The position numbers and the translations under genes were made by a program. Positions 1 to 22,529 of a DNA stretch of 64,000 bases are shown piece by piece. The stretch is from positions 13,994,425 through 14,058,424 of the forward strand of contig CM072512.1 of the NCBI GenBank assembly GCA_036898135.1, read 5' to 3'. The notes beneath the pieces are model-generated. The model saw nothing but the letters and a program-made list of their open reading frames with translations. It was not told where the DNA came from and searched no databases. This DNA is from Oncomelania hupensis. Taxonomy: Eukaryota; Mollusca; Gastropoda; Littorinimorpha; Pomatiopsidae. The number at the start of each line of letters is the position of its first letter. The first letter of the stretch is position 1.

Positions 1-199
1 TTAAAGGCATTGCATGTTTGTTCTCAGAAGAAATTACAGTTCGTCATTTGACACTAGATTGTTCAGTTTTAAGACCTTTGTACTTACAAAAAGGCATAAG
101 TTTTGTAGAAAGCGACCTTCACGAAATCTTATCAAATGCCGTTGTATATGAGATTGTGCAAGTCATAATGGCAACGCCATTGTACTCACTGCTGTAAAT
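1..199 (+). mobile_element. LINE 3' end: C-terminal Cys/His region of ORF2, truncated by window edge
   Basis: A plus-strand frame reads EEITVRHLTLDCSVLRPLY and continues to a TAA near 199. TVRH...LDC followed by a leucine-rich tail is the usual C-terminus of I/Jockey-type non-LTR retrotransposons. Only the last part of the CCHC knuckle is visible. The AT-rich DNA after the stop is probably its 3' UTR. Confidence 0.6.
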
Positions 200-819
200 G
201 TTACTGTTTTGTTGTTTGTTTACATTAAGGTTTAGAATTATTGATTTTCTAATATCAACTTGTTGTGAAAAGACAATACGTTGAACGATTGGTTTGATTG
301 ATTGCACTCTGATCTAGACATCAGACTCTATTTCTGTCAGACTGTTTCTACCAGACGACACTGGTAATTGACATGCCCTACCCTCCCCCTCCCCCCATCA
401 CCACCCCAGCTAACCCGCCCCTGGTTTTGTTGTGCACTACATAATAAAGTCTTAGCGTTATGGGTTTACACAATCTACATGTGAATAAACGTTTATACTG
501 TTTACAGGTTTCTGTACCTGTGATCGATTTCACGGTTGGAATCCAATGAAAAACAAGAAGCGGTGTTGTTGATCTCCCGAATGAAACCAATGGAATGGAT
601 ATTGATATAGATCCGATAAGTTGTTATACTTACCTTGTTTTGTTGCAAAGGGGGAGAGGATGAGTAGGGGGAGTGGGGAGAGATTGATGGTGGTGATGGA
701 GGATTGGCTGTGGGCTGTTGGGGGTAGGGGTACTGTTACCTGTACATACCTATAGACATACACAGGCGCCACAACTCACAATAGTGTATCGCAATGATTA
801 GATTTGCTTACCACATTAT
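200..819. other. No gene seen
   Basis: AT-rich LINE 3' flank, then C- and G-rich tracts (380-420, 650-735). No coding structure. Confidence 0.6.
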
Positions 820-824
820 TAGTC

Positions 825-1566
825 TGTTACACTCGATGTTGTTTTTTTATCAGTTGATTCAGCCCCGATTACACTCGATGTTGTTTTTTATCAGTTGATT
901 CAGCCCCGATGCTTGAACATGAAACCTGATAAAGTGTAACTCAGATTCGTTTATCCACGCAGCCTGCTCACTCAGCAACAAGGCAAAGTCGTCGTATGTA
1001 ATTTTCCAACTTTATTCAGCGAACATCAACAACTGCATACAATCGTTTTCTCCACTCTCAACTTTCCACTTTACAATACTCAACTATTAACCACCTTTTG
1101 AAGTTCAGTTCAGTGGGTAGATTACCGTCCCCGGACACGTAGGGGACTATACCTTTTGAAACAGTGCGGCACTATATATATAGTCTCTCTACACTCTAGA
1201 AAGGGTGAGTCTCTACACTCTAGAAAGGGTGAGAATTTCCCAGCATAACACACCTCAACCAATCAGAACAGACTTCGTCATCACTGTCTCTCGTCACACA
1301 ACCTTATTTGGGATAGAAGCTTCTATAGTTACCACTAGAATTATCCGTACGCTTCGATCGATAGTAAACAACCAACTCTAGAAAATTATCAAATAATATC
1401 GACCAACTAAAATTACCAACTTTATACAAAGCTTCTTCCAATAACGACGCAAAATCAAATCAAAGGTAAATGCACTCTAATATTGCATGCTTTGCAAAAT
1501 AAAACAAACAGATCTAGTCTATCGCGCACGTCACACACGAACTATCGTGCGCGTTTTAACGTAACT
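825..1566. mobile_element. Solo LTR, copy 1
   Basis: It begins TGTTACAC and ends near CGTAAC, with a 5-bp duplication (tagtc) at 820-824 and 1567-1571. The body matches copies at 25,493-26,087 and 37,370-38,521. A 41-bp segment near the left end is tandemly duplicated. A TATA-like core (tatatatatagtctc) at about 1,172-1,186 is shared by the copies and could be the LTR promoter. The final base differs from the canonical CA end. Confidence 0.75.
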
Positions 1567-1571
1567 TAGTC

Positions 1572-2489
1572 TTACACGCTCTTTGTGTTCTTTGAGATCG
1601 CAAGGTGTCGGGTGAGGAGAAACGGAGCGGGTGAGGTGTGACTGTTTGTGTGAGGTAGGGAAAGGGGATGGGGAATGATATTGTTACATTTGTGCACATA
1701 ATCTGGCTCAACAAGCTCCTATTAATTATGGCTCTGGTAGGCCTTTCCTTCCTATGGTATTGATATCTATGATTCAGGATGGATCACACAGTTTGGCAAC
1801 GCTGAGAAATACTATGATTATACAGTACAAGTAAAAATAGAAAGTTTTTTTTTTAAATAAATAAATAGAATACTTTAATTGATTTAAGACTGGTACCTTG
1901 CAAGTAAGAAAATGACTACTGACAAAACAAAACACCCACCTCCCCGAACCACTCCCAAACACATACACACATACACCTACACACACACACTCACCTACAC
2001 ACACACCTACACCCACACACCTACACACACACACACACACGCACTGTAACCTATCTCAAAGCAATCTATCACCTCTGTTAGCGTGATCTTTACACGCAAC
2101 CGCCTGCTGTATGCAAATTGGGACAAAACACAACAACAGGCTGAACTGTAAGTGTAACTAGCCATCTAACTAGACGACTCCGTACTTTACTTAAAATTAA
2201 CCATCTGGTAAATTAGTATGTTTTTTGCTTTCTGTTTTGTACTTTGTTTCGAGCAAGAGGAACTTAGCTCTCTTGTTAGAGCGGTCTGACACGCCATTGA
2301 ATGTGCGTAAATAGGCACAAAACAAGCTGTGCTTGTTTCGCGATGTATGTCTGGCAGGCAAAAGCGTAGTTGGATAACAGTCGAACTTACTTTGTAACTA
2401 TCTTTCTCTTCTTTTGTAGGGTAGCAGATTTGGACATAAAGCTAATGGGTTTGAAGATAAAAGCTCTTGAAACTCAAAACTTGAAAACT
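1572..2489. other. No gene seen
   Basis: Contains the CA-rich tract and plain AT-rich DNA leading into the GAA block. Confidence 0.6.
1970..2041 (+). repeat. CA-rich microsatellite
   Basis: Interrupted (CA)n. Similar CA/GT tracts lie at 15,243-15,298, 25,330-25,385 and 53,960-53,998. Confidence 0.9.
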
Positions 2490-3525
2490 CTTGAAGAAGA
2501 TGAAGAAGAAGAATCTAGGAGAAGGAGGGGGAAGAGATGAAGAAGAAGAAGAAGAATTTTAAAGAAGAAGAAGACAGACGAAGAAGAAGAAGAATTTTAA
2601 AGAAGAAGAAGACAGAGGAAGAAGAAGAAGAAGAAGAAGAAGAAGAAGAAGAAGAAGAAGAAGAAGAAGAAGAAGAAGAAGAAGAAGAAGAAGAAGAAGA
2701 ATGTTAAAGAAGAAGAAGACAGACGAAGAAGAAGAAGAAGAAGAAGAAGAAGAAGAAGAAGAAGAAGAAGAAGAAGAAGAAGAAGAAGAAGAAGAAGAAT
2801 TTTAAAGAAGAAGAAGACAGACGAAGAAGAAGAAGAAGAAGAAGAAGAAGAAGAAGAAGAAGAAGAAGAAGAAGAAGAAGAAGAAGAAGAAGAAGAAGAA
2901 GAAGAAGAATTTTAAAGAAGAAGAAGACAGACGAAGAAGAAGAAGAAGAAGAAGAAGAAGAAGAAGAAGAAGAAGAAGAAGAAGAAGAAGAAGAAGAAGA
3001 ATTTTAAAGAAGAAGAAGACAGACGAAGAAGAAGAAGAAGAAGAAGAAGAAGAAGAAGAAGAAGAAGAAGAAGAAGAAGAAGAAGAATTTTAAAGAAGAA
3101 GAAGACAGACGAAGAAGAAGAAGAAGAATTTTAAAGAAGAAGAAGACAGACGAAGAAGAAGAAGAAGAAGAATTTTAAAGAAGAAGAAGAAAAAGAAGAA
3201 GAAGAAGAAGAAGAAGAAGAAGAAGAAGAAGAAGAAGAAGAAGAAGAAGAAGAAGAGAACAACAACAACAACAAAAACAACAACAACCAAAAGACGACGA
3301 CGACGACGAAGAAGAAGAAGAAGAAGAAGAGAACAACAACAACAACAAAAACAACAACAACCAAAAGACGACGGCGACGACGACGACGACGAAGAAGAAG
3401 AAGAAGACGACGACGAAGAAGAAGAAGAAGCCGACGACGATGATGATGACGGCGACGACGACGAAGAAGAAGAAGAAGAAGAAGAAGAAGAAGAAGAAGA
3501 AGAAGAAGAAGAAGAAGAAGAAGAA
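2490..3525 (+). repeat. About 1-kb (GAA)n tract with higher-order units
   Basis: Nearly pure GAA/AAG with spaced markers: aattttaaagaagaagaaga followed by cagacgaag recurs about eight times at variable distance, and gaacaacaacaacaacaaaa twice near 3,256-3,360. Purine-only on the plus strand. Translated frames here are artefacts of the repeat. Confidence 0.95.
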
Positions 3526-4147
3526 AGATAAAAGGGAGAGATGGTGTGAACTGGTGTGAAGGAGGGATAGATCGTGTGAAGGTGGGGGTGAGAGGGAGAG
3601 AGGATAGAGGACAAAAATAACACGCACAACAATGGCGGTGCAGCACCCCCTAAGACTAGGACGAACAGTTGAAATTAACATTACAACAATAACAAACAAA
3701 CAAACAAACCCCAAAAAACAGAGCCAGCCGAGAAATCGAATAATACAATACAATAGCTGCATTCTAATATTGCAAAGCAGGCGAAATAGAGTAATATGGG
3801 TGCAAAACAAGTAGCAATCCTGTATTGCTTTATAAGGAATTTTTCAATCAACTATTTTCATTGTTGTGATTCACGGTCCAAAAGCATTAACATCTATATC
3901 AGTGTCCTTTTTAAAATACAATAAAGTCCACTGTATTGTAAATTGTGGGAGAAAAGCAGTCATGGCGAAACGTATTTCGTCAAACAATGCTTTCCTAGTT
4001 TGCTGCAACAACACAAAGAGATACAATTCTGCAATAGTGTTCACTGTACTCACGTGCCAGCTGGAACAACTGCCCAGGGTTCGTTTGTCTCGCTTCTCTC
4101 AGTTAGTGTAACAGCTTCTACTTTTCATGGGTGTGTCATTCTAACAT

Positions 4148-5395
4148 TCATTCTTATATAGCACTGTTCCAGCTCAAGAGCTGCTCAAGGCGCTGGCCCA
4201 TACGGCAAGCATAGTCTGAGGCCTAGACAACAGAGCTTCTTCATGAGGACCGGGTATGGGTGAGGGGTATTTGGAGTAGTCAGGGCTAGAAATTAACTTT
4301 TTTCTTTGGGGGCCACCGGGCCTCTTGATTGAAAAATGTGAGGGCCCACAAGCAACTTTCGGGGCCCAACTTGAAAAATAATGCAAACAAAAAACAAAAG
4401 AATTATTGACAATAATTATAATAAGTAGAAAGTACAATTTGTCTGATAATCTAAAATAAAAACAATTGTATTTCCAATTTTGCTGAGTGATGTCATTTTT
4501 ATTTGCCTTTTCTTTCACTTTCAAACATTACCAACAAAAAAATGGAAAAAAAACCACACACACACATTCAGTGACACACATATTCCAGTGACTAGTGAGC
4601 CTGAAATGGCCATTAAACAAAATAGAAAAAAATCAAGTGAGTCTCTTGTATAATACTTTACAGTTTTGTGACTGAGTATTGCACAATACACATCATTAAA
4701 TTGATATGAGTAACCTAACAAAAAATCTGACCTCAATGCACAAAAGTTCAAAACAAAACCATGAAAGGGAACTAAACTTAACAGTACTCTTCCTCGTTCA
4801 CTTCAAGGCCATGCCATGGAAATCTTTTTTTTTTTACCCTTCATTGTAGTTCCTTGATCTTTTTTCCTCTTCATACTTCTTTTTTCTCTCTTTTTCTTGT
4901 TCTTTCCTTTCGTCGACTTCTGGCGTCGTTCGCTTCCCAAAAATTGGAAAATACGCCATCGCCGATTGTTTTAGCAACTGTATGGCGACGTGCAAAATTA
5001 AAGGGTTTTTGCTTCTTTTCTCTCTTTTTTTTTCTGTCCAAATTTAGGGCACCGGTGTGGGTTGCTTCCCTTGGCCCAAATACGAAACTGCCGGTTAGAG
5101 CTAGCTGTAGCAGACGAATTATTTTGCGGGCCAAGCGGGCCCTTCGTTTTTCAAATTTCCGAGCCCGAAATCAACTTTGCGGGTTTTTGGCCCCGGGTTC
5201 CCGCTAATTTCGAGCCCTGAGTGGGGTGGGGGAGGGGAGGGGAATGGACCTAAGCCTTGCTGGGTGTGTTTGTGTAGCCGCACTTACACGTCTAGGATAT
5301 TGAGCGTCTGGGTATTTTAAGTCCGTGGGATGAAATGTGTGCGCGCACAGACTAGATCTAGGTTTACACTGCTCATCCGAACACTGCAAGCCTAA
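4148..5395 (-). mobile_element. SINE family A split by a hAT-like element
   Basis: The left part (4,148-4,281) has tatagcactgttccagctca and caaggcgctggcccatac. The right part (5,219-5,395) resumes with gggaatggacctaagccttg and tttaagtccgtgggatg. The interruption is the element at 4,282-5,218. Confidence 0.75.
4282..5218. mobile_element. hAT-like MITE inserted in a SINE
   Basis: Ends AGGGCTAGAAATTAAC and GCTAATTTCGAGCCCT form imperfect inverted repeats. Flanking bases gagtagtc and gagtgggg share only GAGT and one further base, as expected for an old 8-bp duplication. Internal cttgattgaaaaatg and gggcccacaag sequences resemble the start of the element at 63.73 kb. No transposase frame. Confidence 0.65.
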
Positions 5396-5547
5396 TGTCC
5401 TTGCTGTTTGTGTGGACACCAACGTAAACTGCCCAATAAACTTTGCTTATACCTTTAGTAAACAGCCCGGCATTGGCATGAAACGAAATGTGTTGTGGTC
5501 CTTACATGTACAACCCGTCAGCTACATAGCGTTAGCGAGCTCAGCTG

Positions 5548-5648
5548 ACATAAGACATAGCACTACATAAGACATAGCAATACATAAAACATAGCAAGAC
5601 ATAAGACATAGCAATACATAAGACATAGCAAGACATAAGACGAAGCGC
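5548..5648 (+). repeat. 15-16-bp minisatellite
   Basis: Units of acataagacatagca with small variations, about six copies. A (GT)n tract lies at 5,838-5,879. Confidence 0.85.
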
Positions 5649-5834
5649 TAGGCGACCAACCATTGTGGGCTGTTCTGGACTCTGGGAGATGGTAGTGGTA
5701 CCCATGACAGTGTTGGTCGCCTGCAACCGGATCTGGATTCCTCTTCCCCTGTTTCCCCTTGTCCAACCAGGGCAATGTTTTGAGAAAGGGAGGGTGTAAT
5801 GCAGTGGACTTCTTAGAATTTCGTATTTGAATAG

Positions 5835-5882
<48 letters not shown>

Positions 5883-6283
5883 AGTGTTCACACGGTAAAG
5901 CCCAATAGGGCGAGAGCAGAATTATAATTCCAAACTGTCAGTCTACATTGAACTTACAACACTGACGGTTGTCTCTTATTTTCTAGGTAAGTTTCTAAAT
6001 TGTATTGACGGTTGTTTGAAAAGAAAGATTAAGATGGTAAAGGTTTTGGGATTAATTCATAGTTATTGCTTAATATACATCGATGTCCATTGTAATTGAG
6101 TCATCGCGTTTGTTATTTGTGTTGTCATTAATTGAATAAAAAGAGTCTACATTGAACTTACAACACTGACGGTTGTCTCCTATTTTCTAGATTACAGTAG
6201 CAGAGATAAGCAATGAAAGGACACTATTGTAAGGACCACAATGCAATGCTTCATGCAAACGCAGTACTATTTTACGAAGGTGG

Positions 6284-6365
6284 CTTGAGTTTGAGCCTGT
6301 TTCGGCCAGCGCCTTCAGCAGTTCTGGAGCTAGAAAAGCGCTATATAAAAACAAATAAATAAATA
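6284..6365 (+). mobile_element. SINE family A 3' fragment
   Basis: ggccagcgccttcagcagtt and aaaagcgctatataaaaac followed by an (AAAT) tail. Only the last 80 bp are present. Confidence 0.65.
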
Positions 6366-7149
6366 AATACAATTATTCACCATCATCAGTAGGGAGTTTC
6401 TTTTCGGTCACCCCGAAGTCCTGAATCTGAATAGTTAGCATTGACTAGTTTTCTTTGGACAACTGAAGCAGAGTTCGAATGCATTCACCAGTCACGCATT
6501 GTGATGCAAATTGCTGGAGTGCATGTGTTGTACTGATCAATACAATCGCCTATAGCAGCTCTCCATTACTTTTTAAATTAAATTACGAAAGGTTGGGGGG
6601 TCCCATTCCACTCTGTCCTGGGTGAAGCTGCATGCAAATATGCATGGTAGAGAAGATTACACCACATTGTCTGCTGAAGTTCCAATTATTTGTGCGCATT
6701 GGCGTATAATTTCGCCAAATGAACAGTATCGTTAAAATCACACCCAACGAAACTGTTAATGTGTCAAACTGTTGTTGAGTGTGGGAGGGTGGGTGAGGGG
6801 AACGTGGGAGGGAGGAAAGAAGGGGATGAGGAAGAAGGTGGGGGGCGAGGGGTGTGTGAAGATCCTTTTGCAAAATCAAATTGCACTTGCTGAAGATGGA
6901 GAGTGGTCGAATCGACGGAATCTTGCCTAACTGACCAACTGACTGACTAGCGAAGTCAGTGACTAACGAACTTACTAAGAATTAGCATTAAAGTAATCTT
7001 CACTTACCCCAAAAGAAAGGCCTTGCTCCAAGCTGACGAGGGTCTGTGTGGTCCCAGACTGAGGTTCAAACCTCGTCACCAATACTACATACAAAAAAAC
7101 CATGATAATAATATTATTATCATAATTATGATAATCAGAAATGATAATA

Positions 7150-7480
7150 ATTATATTACTAAATTACTATTATCGCTACTGTAGTGTAGTGCTTTGGGCA
7201 CAGGCTAGCAATATTACATGTTAAGCAACGTCGGGAAGGGTTAATACTTGGATGGGTGATCATGCTTGGAAGACAACCACCAAACGACACAAAAAGATTG
7301 AAACAAGTGCACGACACACGCCAGTCCACCCAGCTGTGAATGGGTACCTGGATCTGTTTAGAACCGGGAAAGGTAAAGCAACAAGGGAAATGAGATAGGC
7401 ACCGTCCTCAATAAGCTGGCATAGAGAAAAAGGACGTCCCAAACGCTTCCCTCCCCGACGACCGAAAAGTTACAGGGATA
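7150..7480 (+). mobile_element. 5S rRNA-derived SINE
   Basis: At 7,212-7,262 the sequence gttaagcaacgtcgggaagg followed by gttaatacttggatgggtga reproduces the 3' half of 5S rRNA including the internal control region. A body follows with ccacccagctgtgaatgggt and acctgg, a module I recall from other invertebrate SINEs. It is not an intact 5S gene: the 5' half is poor and there is no terminator at the right place. Confidence 0.65.
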
Positions 7481-7779
7481 CCTTTACTGCAGCATCAAGA
7501 GAAGATAAAATCATTGTGTCAGCATTGCAACGCTGTTCTATTGCGCTATAAACTTGCAAAGGGGCATAACCGCGATATTTAATTTTACGTACAATAACAT
7601 CTCAGCAGCTTGGTTCACTCCCTTTAAAATCAGGTTCGCGAACTGTTTCATCGAAACAGAAAATGTTGGCAACACAAAAAACACCTAGAAAACACTAGGT
7701 CCCTTCTCTCCCAGACCCGATTGCCCAGGATGGCGCTCAGTTGTCCTGGTGTATGACGATGCGCCCAAGGGCTGCTAGT

Positions 7780-7880
7780 GGGCGCCTCGAGCGGCTTTTA
7801 ATTAGATCCTGTATCGATATATCGTTCAGCGCCTTGAGTACCAGTGGAACTGGAAGAGCGCTATATAAAAACGATAAAAT
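7780..7880 (+). mobile_element. SINE family A 3' fragment, plus-strand sense
   Basis: gcgcctcgagcggcttttaa, then agcgccttgagtaccagtgg and gagcgctatataaaaacg. It is the 3' end of family A and abuts the cruciform at 7,929-8,129. Confidence 0.65.
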
Positions 7881-7928
7881 TAAAATAAAATATAAATAAT
7901 AGTTGATTTTTTTTCTTAACTTCTGAAA

Positions 7929-8129
7929 GGAAATAGAAAGACAGGGATGAGAGTGAGAGACGGACGGACAGACAGACATAGACAGAGAGAGAAAGACAAA
8001 CAGGTAAAGGTAAAGGTAAAGGTAGTCTTTTAAACCTTTACCTTTACCTTTACCTGTTTGTCTTTCTCTCTCTGTCTATGTCTGTCTGTCTGTCTGTCTC
8101 ACTATCTCATCCCTGTCTTTCTATTTCTC
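7929..8129. repeat. Near-perfect cruciform: 95-bp inverted arms, about 10-bp loop
   Basis: The left arm runs from ggaaatagaaagacagggat to taaaggtaaaggt (7929-8023). The right arm is its complement (8034-8129) with very few mismatches. The loop is agtcttttaa. The arms contain GACA and GGTAAA repeats. Confidence 0.95.
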
Positions 8130-8744
8130 CCGTGGCACCAAAGGAGAACAATCAAGAGTCTACCTGGCCACGTCCGAACCCCACAGCTACAAGGGCGACC
8201 CGACTCACCGCCAGAGTAGATAAGTCACCCGCAAATGAACTGAGTCCTACCCTCGAGAAAACTAGAACATTTAGAAAACTACGAACAGTGAAAATCGTAA
8301 CCGCAGTTAGCACAGGATGAAGAAAACGTGCTAAAGAACTTTCCCAGCACTTGAACTATATTAATTATTAATTTACCGGTTAATGCAGGAATGTTAAAGT
8401 TTGTGTTGAATATATAAAAAGTGAAATTACATACATACGACTGGTGTCATTCTATTTGTATTGTTGTGTAGCTATTAGTTTTCTTCTCTCGAGACATACT
8501 GTAATAATCTAGTCTTTTGATTAGTAATTAAAGGTTCTCAAGTTGAGCCAAATGATACTAAAATTCCCGAGAACAAATATAAATTTTATGTGACCAAAAG
8601 TGCCGTGATCTGTCTCTCACACAACTTTAGGACTTCTGGTAAAAGAACGATCGATAGTGGTAGCACATCGCCCATCTATCAATAAGTCTTACCCCCTAGT
8701 AAGATAAACGGATCTTCCCCAGAATATCATCACAGCGTTGTTAT

Positions 8745-8858
8745 TTATCGCTTCACGGTTTGCGGTCACCCATCCAAGTGCTAACCGCACTGGACGGTGC
8801 TTTACTTGCGACACAGTAGCGAGTGCTCCAACCACTGCGCTATCCGACACCCCTTGAC
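8745..8858 (-). mobile_element. Hybrid tRNA/5S-like SINE (family D), copy 1
   Basis: On the minus strand it begins ggggtgtcggatagcgcagtgg (an A-box-like TAGCGCAGTGGTTGGAGC), then gcggttagcacttggatggg and tgaccgc, which is the 3' part of 5S rRNA. Short, no coding capacity. It lies 60 bp from the cyclic-nucleotide exon. Confidence 0.65.
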
Positions 8859-8916
8859 AAATAGACCGACAGAGAAAGAGGCAGACTGTCAGATCGGCAG
8901 ACAAGACAGAGCATAC

Positions 8917-20117
<11,201 letters not shown>

Positions 20118-20314
20118 GGCTGCTTTTCACCTAACACATTAAAAACAATCTTCTTAGAAGTTACATGAATTCAAAAATAACCCAGAGAAGAAAGAAAGAA
20201 AGAAAGAAAAAGAACAAAAATAAAAGCTAAAGAGGAAAAAAAATGGAAAAAAAGAAAAAAGGGATAAACATAAAATAAGAAAGAAAGAAAGAAATATGGA
20301 TAGATCGATCGATC

Positions 20315-20771
<457 letters not shown>

Positions 20772-20779
20772 AAAATCAA

Positions 20780-21156
20780 ATAAAAATAATTTTAAAATAA
20801 TAAGGAATAGTCTAAATAATTAATACACAGCCGCCGACAACGGTTTCTATCACAGCCAGTTTTTGAAGCATTTCCCCCAAAACTGACTTTACTGCAATAA
20901 CATACAGTGAATACTGCATCGTTGACACATACAAACTGTCGAGACCATCATGTGTCTTATGGCTCTACAAACTGCTGTAGAATATGAAAACCTGAGACTA
21001 GTAAGCAAGCAGCTTACTGGTCTTCCCGAAACAGAATCGAACAGCACAAAGAAGATGCTAAGAAAGTGATTCCAATGGGGAACCGCATATTGTTTAGGCT
21101 GGGCGCGGTGATGAGGTAGGCGGTTGAATTGTGGTGGCGGGGCTGCTCAGGCTTAC

Positions 21157-21213
<57 letters not shown>

Positions 21214-21815
21214 GGGGGTGGGGGGGGGTAATGGATTCGATACGACATGTTTTAATGATTTTGCACCGGGCTCATTTCGGATTGGAGAGACAGACAGACA
21301 GAAGCAGACAGACAGACACAGACAGTCTTTCAACGGGATAGCCATTCTAGATTTCCATTTTGAAGACCACCCACTACACCTGTCAATGTATTGCATGCAC
21401 CAAAGTCACGCTCGGAGTCAAGTCAGACGGATTTAGTTCAACCTGTTGTTTCAACAACAAAAATAACAACAGCAACACCAACAACACTAACAACGTCACT
21501 TTTCTATTAGAAAAAGATATTCCGGGAACAACAAAAGATTACTTTACCCTAGTTCGAACTCGTCGTCTGCACACTAATGTACGGTAACAAACATTTGTCT
21601 ACCCTACATATGCAAATCACGCGTGACATAAGCTTTCCAGACAAGGCCGTGCGCGTTCATGGAATGTGCAGATTTTGCAGAGGGGGAAAAAAAGAAAGAA
21701 AAAATTGTTGGCTTCAAAGTCTCCTTGCAACGATTTCGTGTTTGATCATTATTGATTTTTTTTCTTCGTATTACCGAGTACCTTTTCACAAGTGGAGAGA
21801 GGGAACGTAAGAATT
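20780..21815. other. No gene seen
   Basis: Intergenic DNA with a GA tract and a polypurine stretch. No splice-bounded frames recognised. Confidence 0.55.
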
Positions 21816-22529
21816 TATAGCAAGTCTCAAGAACAAGAACAAGAACAAAGTTTAATGACAATAGGCCACCGGTCCCTAGTTGGGGTCCGTAAACATTATA
21901 AATAATTGTACCACACAACATATTAATAACGTAATATGAATATTCATTATAGAAACACTGAATATAAAGCAGACTCGTTCTACACCTTAAACAATATTTT
22001 CAAGGCATTCCACAAACTCCTGTCTGATCTTCATTGCATTGAATAAGAAAACACCAAGCTTGCGATTGTTTGTCTGACATAGAACCATTACGTATGTAGT
22101 TAATGTACGACTGATGCTTTACTGATTCATATATTTCTGTCTTTTTTTTTCTTTAAATAATAACGACAAATGTGTATCATACATGCTTTGGTTCATGCAA
22201 TGGACAGGTATTTATCAAATCTAATTAATTATAACAATAAGAAATGAACAAAGGGCACAATTTAATCAAGGGAAGAAAGAAATATAAAAAAAAGAAAAAA
22301 GTGCACAATTATATGCTGTATTAAAAGTATTACATTTTGTTTTTCGGGCCTTTCAGATAGATCCCAAAAATAAATTTAAAAAAATAAACACATGAAATAA
22401 AATTTGTATCATTACCACTGTTTCTACACCACATTAGTTCTGTCTTACATTGGTGTATAAAGGACACACAAATAAAATATGATCCTCGTTTTCTTCTACT
22501 CTGCAAAGTTTACATTTATTACCGTTCCT

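Noticed and set aside
3090..3810. Long minus-strand frames with poly-Ser, poly-Leu and poly-Phe
   Set aside because: They are translations of the GAA/CTT repeat in three frames, with no codon structure outside the repeat.
5541..5891. Cys/Tyr/Leu-rich frame on the minus strand
   Set aside because: Arises from the 15-bp minisatellite and the GT tract.
7190..7265. Functional 5S rRNA gene
   Set aside because: Only the 3' half matches 5S rRNA, and it continues into SINE sequence without a terminator.
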